Below are positions 27,440-36,034 of a stretch of DNA of 64,000 nt, one piece after another. Each line of letters opens with the position of its first letter. The stretch's first letter is position 1. Position numbers and translations under genes: made by a program. Under the pieces are notes generated by a model, which saw nothing but the letters and a program-made list of their open reading frames with translations, made no database searches and was not told the DNA's origin. Source of the stretch: an uncultured Helicobacter sp. (GTDB lineage Bacteria > Campylobacterota > Campylobacteria > Campylobacterales > Helicobacteraceae). The stretch lies in the NCBI GenBank assembly GCA_944323645.1, contig CALUTE010000003.1, positions 78,612-142,611 of the forward strand. The letters run 5' to 3'.

Positions 27440-29461
27440 CTAACTAGGGGCTTCTTGTATAAGCCCTGCTTCATAGAGAAATAAAGAGGGTTGGTAGTCA
27501 ATATTTTTTACCGCATCTCTTTTTGCATACGAAAGATAGAGTACTTCTTTTGCTCGCGTGATCGCTACATAAAACAGTCGGCGCTCCTCTTCGATACTCC
27601 CACCCTTTGCTATAAGCTTAAGGTTTGGAAAACGTCCATGCATAAGATCAATAACAAATACAATGCCAAATTCCAGCCCCTTACTTGCGTGAATTGTAAG
27701 TAAATTTACGCCACTCCCTTGTGTGTTTTCACTACTTCCTAGCACCATAGCATTTAAAAAACGTCCTAGATTCTCATAGCCTTTGGCAATATCTTGGAGT
27801 AGCACAACTTTACGATCTATCTTTTCTCTTACCTCATCTTTGCGTGCAAAATCCATACTGCCATCTTTACCTTTTATACGTTGCAAACACAACTGTTCAA
27901 TAATATGCTCATAGAATGGGCTTCTAGCAACTTGGGTAATGATATTTGTAGGGTGTATATTTGTCTTGCAAGAACTAACAAGCTCAAAAAACATCTCCAA
28001 AAACTTCGCTCCCTCTACATTAAGCTTTGGGTGAGCAAGGATAGGGTGTCCCTTTATGGTGCGCAGTGCTATGTCAAATCTCTCAACATCTTGGAGCGTG
28101 AAAAAGTCATCAAATAAACCTAATTGCGCATTTTTAGCACGCTTGGCAAACGGACGAATACTTGTATCTGGGCGCAATAGCCCAACTCTTGCATTACCAT
28201 TTCCTAGCGCACTTAAGCCTTCGTAAATTTCTTTACCCATAGCGCTCCCTATACCACTGCCATAACTTAGGACATTGATATAAGCCATCATATCTTTATG
28301 GTTATAAAGTACCGAGCAAATATCAAGCATAAGTGCAACCTCTTTTGCATCAAAAAAGCTCACTCCACCTTTTCGCTTAGAAGGAATATTTAATTCTCTT
28401 AACAATGCCTCGCAACCATCTGCAGAAGAGTTATTACGAAAAATAATAGCAATATCATCAAGTGGGTGGTTAGCAGATAGAATTCTTTTTGCCACACCCT
28501 GATATTGCTCAAAGAGCTCTTCATAAACAAGGAGTTTTGGCGGAATAGGCTCAGATGTTTTGATAACCTCAAGACTTTTTGGATAGATGCGTGCATTTTT
28601 TTCGATGACACGATTAGCAAGATCAAGTATATGGCGTGTAGAGCGATAGTTTTTGCTAAGTGTCCAAACCTTGGCATTATGATAGATTTCTTTAAAACTT
28701 GAGATGATCGCAATATCGGCACCATTAAAGGCATAAATACTTTGGTCATAATCCCCCACACAAAAAAGACTCTTTGGTTCTAGAGCCTGGATAACTTGAT
28801 TTTGTAAAGGGTTTGTGTCTTGGTATTCATCACACAAGATTTCTTGGTAAGGACAAGGGTGTTCGCGCATTTCTTTAGCATATTCGATAAGCAAATCATT
28901 ATAATCCATATAATTATGCTGTTTCTTTAGCATTTGGTATTCTTCAAAAATCCCTTCATAAATATCAATATACGCACCATGATCACTACCACGCGCACTT
29001 AGCCATTCCTCAAAACTTTCATTATTACGCGCATTGAGAAAAAGAGAATACAAATCAAATAAATATTGCGCTGAATAAGGAGGTGTACTTGTTTGGTGCG
29101 GATAAACTCTATTTTGGGCAATACTTTTAAAAAGTACTTTAAGCTCCTTTGGCTGCTTGAGACTTATATGGTATTTTTCTTTTAAAAACCGATAGCTCAC
29201 TGCGTGGAATGTGCCACATTCTATCCTTTTAGCAATATCACCAAAACGCTTTGCTACCCGAGAAATCATCTCTTGCGAAGCTTTGTTGGTAAAAGTAAGG
29301 AGTAGAATCTCTTGAGGCTGTATGCCACTCTCCAAAAGATACGCTATGCGTCCGACGATTGTTGAAGTTTTACCTGTTCCTGCCGAGGCAATAACAAGAT
29401 TGTACCCCATAGGTGCTGTGGCAGCACTGTATTGCTCGAGATTAAGACCACTTAAAGGCAT
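27440..29461 (-). CDS. rep: UvrD/Rep-family ATP-dependent DNA helicase
   Basis: 673 residues. The superfamily 1A motifs are in order: Walker A A-S-A-G-T-G-K-T-S near 25-33, L-T-F-T-N-K-A-S, Walker B C-D-E-Y-Q-D-T-N near 212, G-D-Y-D-Q-S-I-Y, N-Y-R-S-T, T-I-H-A-S-K-G-L-E and V-A-I-T-R-A. It unwinds DNA 3'-to-5' in replication restart or repair. Its ATG overlaps the stop of the AsmA-like gene (TAATG), so translation is coupled, although the functions are unrelated. The length matches Rep/PcrA-type enzymes. Confidence 0.92.
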   Translation of the reverse strand: MPLSGLNLEQYSAATAPMGYNLVIASAGTGKTSTIVGRIAYLLESGIQPQEILLLTFTNKASQEMISRVAKRFGDIAKRIECGTFHAVSYRFLKEKYHISLKQPKELKVLFKSIAQNRVYPHQTSTPPYSAQYLFDLYSLFLNARNNESFEEWLSARGSDHGAYIDIYEGIFEEYQMLKKQHNYMDYNDLLIEYAKEMREHPCPYQEILCDEYQDTNPLQNQVIQALEPKSLFCVGDYDQSIYAFNGADIAIISSFKEIYHNAKVWTLSKNYRSTRHILDLANRVIEKNARIYPKSLEVIKTSEPIPPKLLVYEELFEQYQGVAKRILSANHPLDDIAIIFRNNSSADGCEALLRELNIPSKRKGGVSFFDAKEVALMLDICSVLYNHKDMMAYINVLSYGSGIGSAMGKEIYEGLSALGNGNARVGLLRPDTSIRPFAKRAKNAQLGLFDDFFTLQDVERFDIALRTIKGHPILAHPKLNVEGAKFLEMFFELVSSCKTNIHPTNIITQVARSPFYEHIIEQLCLQRIKGKDGSMDFARKDEVREKIDRKVVLLQDIAKGYENLGRFLNAMVLGSSENTQGSGVNLLTIHASKGLEFGIVFVIDLMHGRFPNLKLIAKGGSIEEERRLFYVAITRAKEVLYLSYAKRDAVKNIDYQPSLFLYEAGLIQEAPS
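27449..27467 (-). terminator. Possible terminator at the rep 3' end
   Basis: GGGCTT and AAGCCC form a 6-bp stem with a 7-base loop overlapping the last codons of rep on the minus strand, followed by an AT-rich stretch. It would end the asmA-rep transcript. The stem is short, so this is weak. Confidence 0.35.
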
Positions 29462-32400
29462 TATCGCTCGATGTTTTTAATGATTTCATCAATCACTATA
29501 TCTACCGGCGCAAAAGCACGTTGTAGTACCTTTAACGGTGTGCTTAATAAATCTTTAGCTAGACTGATTTGAGTTTGTGGATCTTTCATAGTACCACGCA
29601 CATTTACTTGCGTAGTTACGCGCCCATCTTTTCCAAGCAATAAATACCCAACAACAGGAATCTTGTTTAAAATATTGCTAAGATTTTTTAATGTTGAGAT
29701 AGAGAGTCCCATATCAATCTCTTGTGTCTCAAGCTCGATAATACCATTACCCATAACATCAATACTTTTTCCAATGAGTTTTATGGATTCTAACCCTATG
29801 TATTGGGCATTAAGTGAAATTTTAATCTCTCCCTTTTTAATCTCATATCCTTTGGTGCTAAGAGAAGGGCTTCTAAACATTACAAGTGAAGGAATTGTAT
29901 CAATAAGACCTATCACATTTTGCACAATTGCAAAGCTTTTAAGTGCTGTATTTTGTATTTTTATTTCACCATTAAAAATATCGTTTTTGTAGATTCCACT
30001 CATTTCAAACAATCCACCTTCAACAACATGTTCGCCAATAACACGATTTAAAAATTCCCCGCTAAAATTCCCCGCTTTAAATAGTACGTTGCCATGGATA
30101 ATATCAATATTGGCAATACCATTTTTATATGTGGCATCTGCACTTATACGATCATCACGTATTTTTGCATTAAAATCATCAAAAGGCAGCACGATACTCT
30201 TAAAGAATCCAACCATATTTTTTGCTTCAATGGCAATGATTTTTGGTTTAATACCATTTTGGTGCTCATATCGACGTTTTTGGCGCAAAAACTCATTTTC
30301 TAAAAGAATTTGTTCTTTTGTGAAAACAACCTTTTTTTCATCTGAAGTACTAAAAGCCTCTTGAAATGCTGGAATCTTGCTTGATATGATCGCATCGATG
30401 TCAATATCTATATCTTTAAAAACAACAAGCGTAGTATTGTCGTATAAATCTAACTGAATAAGCCCATTATCGCTTGCGATATGTAATTTATCGCCCTTGT
30501 ATGTACCTTTGAAAATAAAATCACGCAGGATGTTTTTTTGCTTATCAAGCAAAAAGGAAGGATAGTTATTGATAGCAACTTGAAACTCAACATTATGCGC
30601 GCTTTTTAGATGAATGTTTGCACTTCCTTGCGAAAGCCCAAGATATTGCATTAGTGGCGAATATGGAGCAAACTTCCCAAAATTCGCAATTTTTGCATAG
30701 ATTCCATCTTCGAGAATCTGCACATTCACATCAAGCATTGGAATGCTAATTTGCATAGTTTGGTTAAAATCCACCTCTAAATCAATTTGTGGAAGCTGCT
30801 CTTTTGTAGCCTTAAATATATCATAAGTAAATTTTTGTTCTTCTTGTTGTTTGATAAGGGCAATAATTTTTTCTTGCATTTCTTGAGGACTCATAGGCTT
30901 GGTAAAATCTAATACCACTTTGGATTTGGGCTTTGCTTGTGTTAGATTTTTATCGCTTGGCTCTGTAATCTCTACCTCTTGCATACTGTCAGATTCTGGC
31001 TGTTCTTGCGATTCTTGTACTTGGTTAGATTCTTGTTCGTTAGAATCTTGCGTGAGTATACTTGCTTCTTGCTCACTAGATTCTGTAGTGTGATTGTTGG
31101 ATTCTGCAGTATTATCATCTTGATTGGAATCTAAAATTGCATCTAGATCTTGAGAATTGTCAATCGGTGTGCTCGGATCAGTGGGGGCTGATATTCCTTC
31201 AAAATCAATGATTTCTTCTGCTGGAGCAGATGTAATATCTGGCTTGTGAATGGTGATTGAGCTTGGTAGTTCTTTGTTTGCTATGGTGCCAGATTCTAGC
31301 TGGTCAGATTCTGCATTGACAGATTCTATGGGTTTTATAGCTGGATTTGCTGGTGCAATAATATCTGGATCTGTGGTGCTTGGTACTAGAATCTCTGTTG
31401 GAGCTGTCGCTTGCGCAGGTTTTTTGGGAGATATAATTGGGCTTGTTGGCTTTGGTATATCTAGGTTTGTATCTGTGGCAAGGCTATTATTTTGGGCATA
31501 GTGAGAAAGCCGTGGAATCTTAAAAGCAGGCATATAAGGGCGTGCAAGAGAATCTAGTCTAGCCATAGAAAGCTTATTTGTCGGACGCAAGAGAGATGAC
31601 TGCTTAGTATGGTTTTCGCTATCTAGATCATCTAAGCGTTTAAAGAGATCTTGGGGGCTTATGAGTCGCTGGTTAATCTCTGGGTTTGTACTTATACGCA
31701 AAGAATGGACATAAAGGCTTGTCGCAAGCTTTTTATCTAAAAGGTTTAGATGAGATTTTGTATCGATATGAAAGAGATTCTCATAGCTTGTATTTTGTGT
31801 CCATATATCAAGATAGCTTTCGTTTGTGCTAGGATTTATCTTGATAGCAACTTCAGCACTCTTGGTGATAAAATCTAGCCCAAGCGCATTGATAATACCA
31901 TTTTGTGCCTTAATAGAGCCTGCTACAGCTACTTTGGCATCGGGTGCAAAAGGAATGTGAATATCAAGCTGTGCTTTAATATGGGCTTGGATAGTATCTA
32001 TGGGAATCTGAATATGATACAATGCAAGCAAATCACGCAAACTCTGTGTATATGACACACTTTCTGATTTAGCATAGATTGAAAGTACAGGAGTAGCATC
32101 AACAATCTTAAACACAAGATTTGAACCATCAAGTTTTGTGGAGTCAAACTGTGGTTTATTCAGCTCCAAATCAATCTGTCGATTTGCGATTTTAAGAGTT
32201 GCGCTCTGTGCGACAAAAGGTGAGATGCCTTCACTAAGTGTATATTGCGGCTTTGTTACAGAAAGCACTAGGTTGGTATTTTCTAAAAGGCTTTTTTTAA
32301 AATGTCGTTTATTAAGTTGTAGTAAAAAGCTTGCTTTTTTGATCTCTATGGTACTAAAACGTAGCGACTGAAACAACCATTTATCAAGTATTGGCGTAAG

Positions 32401-33108
32401 ATTTGGAGTATTTTGTGCAATAAACGTGCGCACCATATTGATGTCTTGCATTTTGGAGGTGTGAGCTTTAAGCATAAGACGCTTAAAATCACTTGATCCT
32501 TGTAGAAAAATACGAAAATTATTTGTACTCACTGGTTTTTCTAGATTACTCACTCTCTTAAGCGCTGGAATCACAGAAAGCCCAAAACCAAATTGTCCAT
32601 TTGTCATAGAGTAAATGATTTTGCCAGCCACTTGCATATCAGGATTGGCAATATAAAGGCTCTTTATATTAAGCTCGATTTTGTTGTCGTGATTTTGTAC
32701 AGCAAAAAGTGCTTGGATTTTAGGAAAAATGAGCGAATAATCTTCGCCATTGTATAATATTGAAGCGTTGTATTCATTGCTTAGGGCTATTTTTTTAACA
32801 GACAAACGTTCAAAATACACAATGCCCCATAGCGCATATCGCACATAGCTACTAATTTGTTCGGCATCAAGATTAGAATCTTTCTTTGACTGCTTATTCA
32901 TTTTGGCAATAAGGTTGATCTCGTCAATTTCTACAATAAACTTTTTATCGAGTTTTAGGTAGAATCCGTTTATATGAATATCAGCAACCTTAAAATGCTG
33001 TATTTGGATTCCGTGAGAAAGTGTTCTAAAACCAATGATAAGGGCAAAAATGGTAATAAAAAAAATAATAAATGCACTAAATTTTTTTTTAGATGGGATT
33101 TTTCTCAT
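29461..33108 (-). CDS. Giant AsmA-like inner-membrane-anchored protein
   Basis: 1215 residues. One N-terminal transmembrane helix (about 11-28) is followed by a very long strand-rich periplasmic region. The C-terminal part has the AsmA-like pattern (G-N-G-I-I-E-L-E-T-Q-E-I-D-M-G-L-S-I-S-T, then V-R-G-T-M-K-D-P-Q-T). Relatives such as YhdP and TamB form hydrophobic grooves thought to carry phospholipids to the outer membrane. A low-complexity insert rich in Pro, Ser, Glu and Gln lies near residues 540-750. Its first 59 bases overlap mltG on the other strand, and its stop overlaps the rep start by 1 base. Confidence 0.82.
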   Translation of the reverse strand: MRKIPSKKKFSAFIIFFITIFALIIGFRTLSHGIQIQHFKVADIHINGFYLKLDKKFIVEIDEINLIAKMNKQSKKDSNLDAEQISSYVRYALWGIVYFERLSVKKIALSNEYNASILYNGEDYSLIFPKIQALFAVQNHDNKIELNIKSLYIANPDMQVAGKIIYSMTNGQFGFGLSVIPALKRVSNLEKPVSTNNFRIFLQGSSDFKRLMLKAHTSKMQDINMVRTFIAQNTPNLTPILDKWLFQSLRFSTIEIKKASFLLQLNKRHFKKSLLENTNLVLSVTKPQYTLSEGISPFVAQSATLKIANRQIDLELNKPQFDSTKLDGSNLVFKIVDATPVLSIYAKSESVSYTQSLRDLLALYHIQIPIDTIQAHIKAQLDIHIPFAPDAKVAVAGSIKAQNGIINALGLDFITKSAEVAIKINPSTNESYLDIWTQNTSYENLFHIDTKSHLNLLDKKLATSLYVHSLRISTNPEINQRLISPQDLFKRLDDLDSENHTKQSSLLRPTNKLSMARLDSLARPYMPAFKIPRLSHYAQNNSLATDTNLDIPKPTSPIISPKKPAQATAPTEILVPSTTDPDIIAPANPAIKPIESVNAESDQLESGTIANKELPSSITIHKPDITSAPAEEIIDFEGISAPTDPSTPIDNSQDLDAILDSNQDDNTAESNNHTTESSEQEASILTQDSNEQESNQVQESQEQPESDSMQEVEITEPSDKNLTQAKPKSKVVLDFTKPMSPQEMQEKIIALIKQQEEQKFTYDIFKATKEQLPQIDLEVDFNQTMQISIPMLDVNVQILEDGIYAKIANFGKFAPYSPLMQYLGLSQGSANIHLKSAHNVEFQVAINNYPSFLLDKQKNILRDFIFKGTYKGDKLHIASDNGLIQLDLYDNTTLVVFKDIDIDIDAIISSKIPAFQEAFSTSDEKKVVFTKEQILLENEFLRQKRRYEHQNGIKPKIIAIEAKNMVGFFKSIVLPFDDFNAKIRDDRISADATYKNGIANIDIIHGNVLFKAGNFSGEFLNRVIGEHVVEGGLFEMSGIYKNDIFNGEIKIQNTALKSFAIVQNVIGLIDTIPSLVMFRSPSLSTKGYEIKKGEIKISLNAQYIGLESIKLIGKSIDVMGNGIIELETQEIDMGLSISTLKNLSNILNKIPVVGYLLLGKDGRVTTQVNVRGTMKDPQTQISLAKDLLSTPLKVLQRAFAPVDIVIDEIIKNIER

Positions 33109-34000
33109 TCTGTTGGCTATCTTTTTTTATCTGGGATTACCTATCGCTAGCACAAAAGTAGTATATGTGCCACAAGGTTCAATAACAAGTATTATAACAT
33201 ATCTCTCTGAAAATGGCTTTGACATTCACCTCATTGATAAAAACATTGTGCGCTTGCTTGGCACGCCTCAAAGTGGATTGATTGATATGGGAAGCTTACT
33301 AAATGGTACAACAATAGCAAAGGGCGACTTTCTTTATGCGCTCACTTCGGCAAAAGCAGCACAAAGGGATATAACACTAATCCCGGGCGAAACATTGTAT
33401 TTTTTCATTCAAGAAACTGCCAAAAAATTAGGGCTCAACGAAGAAAAACTTTGGAGAGCATACCGAAAATATGCGCCCTATGAGGAAGGCGTGATTTTAC
33501 CAAATACCTATAAAGTTTCAGACACTATTGATGAAGACAATCTTATGGAATATCTTATTACAAAATCTTTGCAAACTCACAAAGATCTAGCAAATCAGTT
33601 GCTTGGACATTATAATCAGCAGGAGTGGTTTTACTACGTCAGTATGGCTTCCATAGTGCAAAAGGAGGCTGCAAATATACAAGAAATGCCAATCATAGCC
33701 GCTGTAATCTATAATCGCTTACGACTAGGTATGCCATTACAAATGGATGGATCACTTAACTATGGTCAATATTCCCATACACGCGTTACACCAGAACGTA
33801 TTCGCAATGATGATTCACCCTATAACACATACCGCAATAAAGGTGTGCCACCACTCCCTGTTGGGAGCACAAGTATTGCAGCGATAAAAGCAGTCTTACA
33901 GCCGGCAAATGTAGATTATTTGTACTTTGTACGCACCAAGAATGGAACCCACTCTTTCAGCAAAACCTATAAAGAACATAAAGAAAATTTCAACAAATAG
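33050..34000 (+). CDS. mltG: Endolytic murein transglycosylase
   Basis: 316 residues. A single N-terminal transmembrane helix (about 12-32) anchors a periplasmic YceG domain. The catalytic Glu206 lies in S-I-V-Q-K-E-A, followed by A-A-V-I-Y-N-R-L and M-P-L-Q-M-D. MltG cuts nascent glycan strands and limits their length. I choose the ATG at 33050 because AAGGG ends five bases ahead of it; an ATG at 33035 is also in frame. The 5' end overlaps the divergent AsmA-like gene, including a T9 run at 33082-33090. Confidence 0.92.
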   Translation: MVIKKIINALNFFLDGIFLILLAIFFYLGLPIASTKVVYVPQGSITSIITYLSENGFDIHLIDKNIVRLLGTPQSGLIDMGSLLNGTTIAKGDFLYALTSAKAAQRDITLIPGETLYFFIQETAKKLGLNEEKLWRAYRKYAPYEEGVILPNTYKVSDTIDEDNLMEYLITKSLQTHKDLANQLLGHYNQQEWFYYVSMASIVQKEAANIQEMPIIAAVIYNRLRLGMPLQMDGSLNYGQYSHTRVTPERIRNDDSPYNTYRNKGVPPLPVGSTSIAAIKAVLQPANVDYLYFVRTKNGTHSFSKTYKEHKENFNK

Positions 34001-34026
34001 CATACCCTAACAATATAAGGATATCT

Positions 34027-34950
34027 ATGTATTCCCAACCTCTTCTTACAGAATCCAAAATAGCACATACGCTACCAAAGATTCTTTCACCTGCAGTGTT
34101 TATTGCTGATGCACACTATATGGTAGATTCTACACCAAAGCCAGCGATACTCCGCACCCCATACAATGATAAAGTCGCCCATACGGCTTCTTTACCCTCA
34201 GATACCCCTTGCACATTTGATATTTGCGAACACTCAAATAATGATCAATTTGTGTGGTATCAAAATATTGAACTAGAAACTAGTGTTGCTCCATATCCTC
34301 GCTATATAGGAGAAAATGGCTTGTTAGGTCTGCTTGAACACCTCATCGCTTCACCACCTGCACAGATATTTTTGATGGGAGATATTGCGCATTTACTGAT
34401 AGGACACCTGCCAAGCAGTACAAAGCAACATAGAGATTTTCTTGCAATAATCAACAAACTTGCACGCCTATGTGAAGTAGTGTATTTTGAAGGCAATCAT
34501 GATTTTGGGCTAGATTCTGCTCTTTTCCCCAATGTAAGAATCTATCCACGCAGTTTGCAGCCTGCTGTTTTTATGTATAATGACAAATGTCTATTCTTAT
34601 CGCACGGAGATTATTTTATTGGAACTTTGTATGAAGCATATATACGCACAATGAATGCCCCATTAACACTAAGCCTTCTTAAATTGCTTGATATCTTGAG
34701 TGTTGGATACCTCTACAATGCTATCACAGCTCGTATTAATGCAAAACAAATTTATAATATGCCAATGCCGGATGAGGTGTTTAGGTGGTTTGCCAACAAG
34801 AGAATGCAGTCTTATAAACAATATGCGAAAAGGCTTGGTATAAGTATTCCTTTTGGCGTGATAGAAGGACATTTTCATATCGGTATGATGACAAAAAACT
34901 TCATTGCACTTCCATCCTTTTATTGCAATCAAAGAATTTTTGTCTTATAA
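34027..34950 (+). CDS. LpxH-like metallophosphoesterase
   Basis: 307 residues with the calcineurin-type metal-binding motifs: F-I-A-D-A-H near residue 23, M-G-D-I near 118, E-G-N-H-D-F near 157, S-H-G-D near 198, and G-H-F-H near the end. The set and size fit UDP-2,3-diacylglucosamine hydrolases, which remove UMP in lipid A synthesis. An insert of about 90 residues at the N-terminus separates the first Asp motif from G-D. AAGGAT precedes the ATG. Specific substrate unproven. Confidence 0.72.
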   Translation: MYSQPLLTESKIAHTLPKILSPAVFIADAHYMVDSTPKPAILRTPYNDKVAHTASLPSDTPCTFDICEHSNNDQFVWYQNIELETSVAPYPRYIGENGLLGLLEHLIASPPAQIFLMGDIAHLLIGHLPSSTKQHRDFLAIINKLARLCEVVYFEGNHDFGLDSALFPNVRIYPRSLQPAVFMYNDKCLFLSHGDYFIGTLYEAYIRTMNAPLTLSLLKLLDILSVGYLYNAITARINAKQIYNMPMPDEVFRWFANKRMQSYKQYAKRLGISIPFGVIEGHFHIGMMTKNFIALPSFYCNQRIFVL

Positions 34951-35025
34951 TCTAAAGCGTTTGTTGTATAGTTTGGTTCACAGTATCAGTTTTTGCAAGT
35001 TCAAGTTATCATTTGGAGCGAGATT

Positions 35026-35976
35026 ATGGCAGATGGTAGTCCTTTAGATTCCCAAATAGAAGGGTTCAATGAAATAGCATTGATTGATTTTCGAATTTTT
35101 GAAGTTCGTGAGGGAGAGGTTTATGAGGGTGTTTATGGCGTGAATGTTGCAAAAGTACAAACAATTATTGAATTTCCTAATGAGCTTTCTGATCTTCCTG
35201 CAAGTCCAGATTATGTGCTTGGGCTTTTTGATTTACGCGGGACGTTTTTACCAATTATTGATTTATCGAAATGGCTCAACATTAAGACCGATAAAACGGA
35301 ACGTAAGCATAAAGTCATTGTCTCTGAATTTAATAATATACAAATTGGCTTTGTAGTCGATGAAGTGAAGCGCATTCGTCGTGTAAATTGGAAGCACGTC
35401 GAACCAGCACAATTTAGCTTCTCTGGTACTATCGAGCGTGGAAAAATTACTGGTACAACGCGTATAGAAGATGGGCGAACGCTATTAATTTTAGATTTAG
35501 AGAGTATTATCGATGAGCTTAATTTCTATGAAAAAAAGGCAGATGAAATCATTGATATTGTGGAAGAACACGAGAAGTTTAGTGGTCTAGCGCTAGTACT
35601 AGAAGATAGTTCTGTGGCTCGCAAAAGGGTTGTCCAAAATCTTCAAGCTATGGGTCTTGAAGTGGTTGAAGCCATTGATGGCGAGGAAGGTAAAGAAAAA
35701 ATAGAATCACTTTTTGAACGGTATGGAGATGAACTATCTAAGCATCTAAAAATCATTGTCTCTGATGTTGAAATGCCAAAGGTTGATGGCTTTCACTTTG
35801 CTAATGAAATCAAAAATGATCCAAGATTTTCAAAGATTCCTCTTATTTTCAATTCCTCAATATGTGATAACAATAGTATAGAAAGAGGAAAAAAGGTAGG
35901 TGGCGATGGATACATTGTCAAATTTGATCCAAATGTATTCTATCAAGAGATCAAAAAACTTTTAACTTCAGTGTGA
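35026..35976 (+). CDS. cheV: Chemotaxis coupling protein CheV
   Basis: 316 residues: a CheW-like domain (about 15-170) with L-G-L-F-D-L-R-G-T-F-L-P-I-I-D-L, then a receiver domain from about 189 with the phosphoacceptor Asp247 in I-V-S-D-V-E-M-P. CheV couples receptors to CheA and may act as a phosphate sink. The order cheV-cheA-cheW equals that around cheV3 in H. pylori, so this is likely the CheV3 orthologue. The ATG at 35026 has GGAG eight bases ahead and is preferred to a TTG at 34993. Confidence 0.93.
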   Translation: MADGSPLDSQIEGFNEIALIDFRIFEVREGEVYEGVYGVNVAKVQTIIEFPNELSDLPASPDYVLGLFDLRGTFLPIIDLSKWLNIKTDKTERKHKVIVSEFNNIQIGFVVDEVKRIRRVNWKHVEPAQFSFSGTIERGKITGTTRIEDGRTLLILDLESIIDELNFYEKKADEIIDIVEEHEKFSGLALVLEDSSVARKRVVQNLQAMGLEVVEAIDGEEGKEKIESLFERYGDELSKHLKIIVSDVEMPKVDGFHFANEIKNDPRFSKIPLIFNSSICDNNSIERGKKVGGDGYIVKFDPNVFYQEIKKLLTSV

Positions 35977-36034
35977 AGTTTCTTAAAATTTTGGTAGAAT
36001 AAGCAAAATCAACAAAATAAAGACGAGGTATTGT

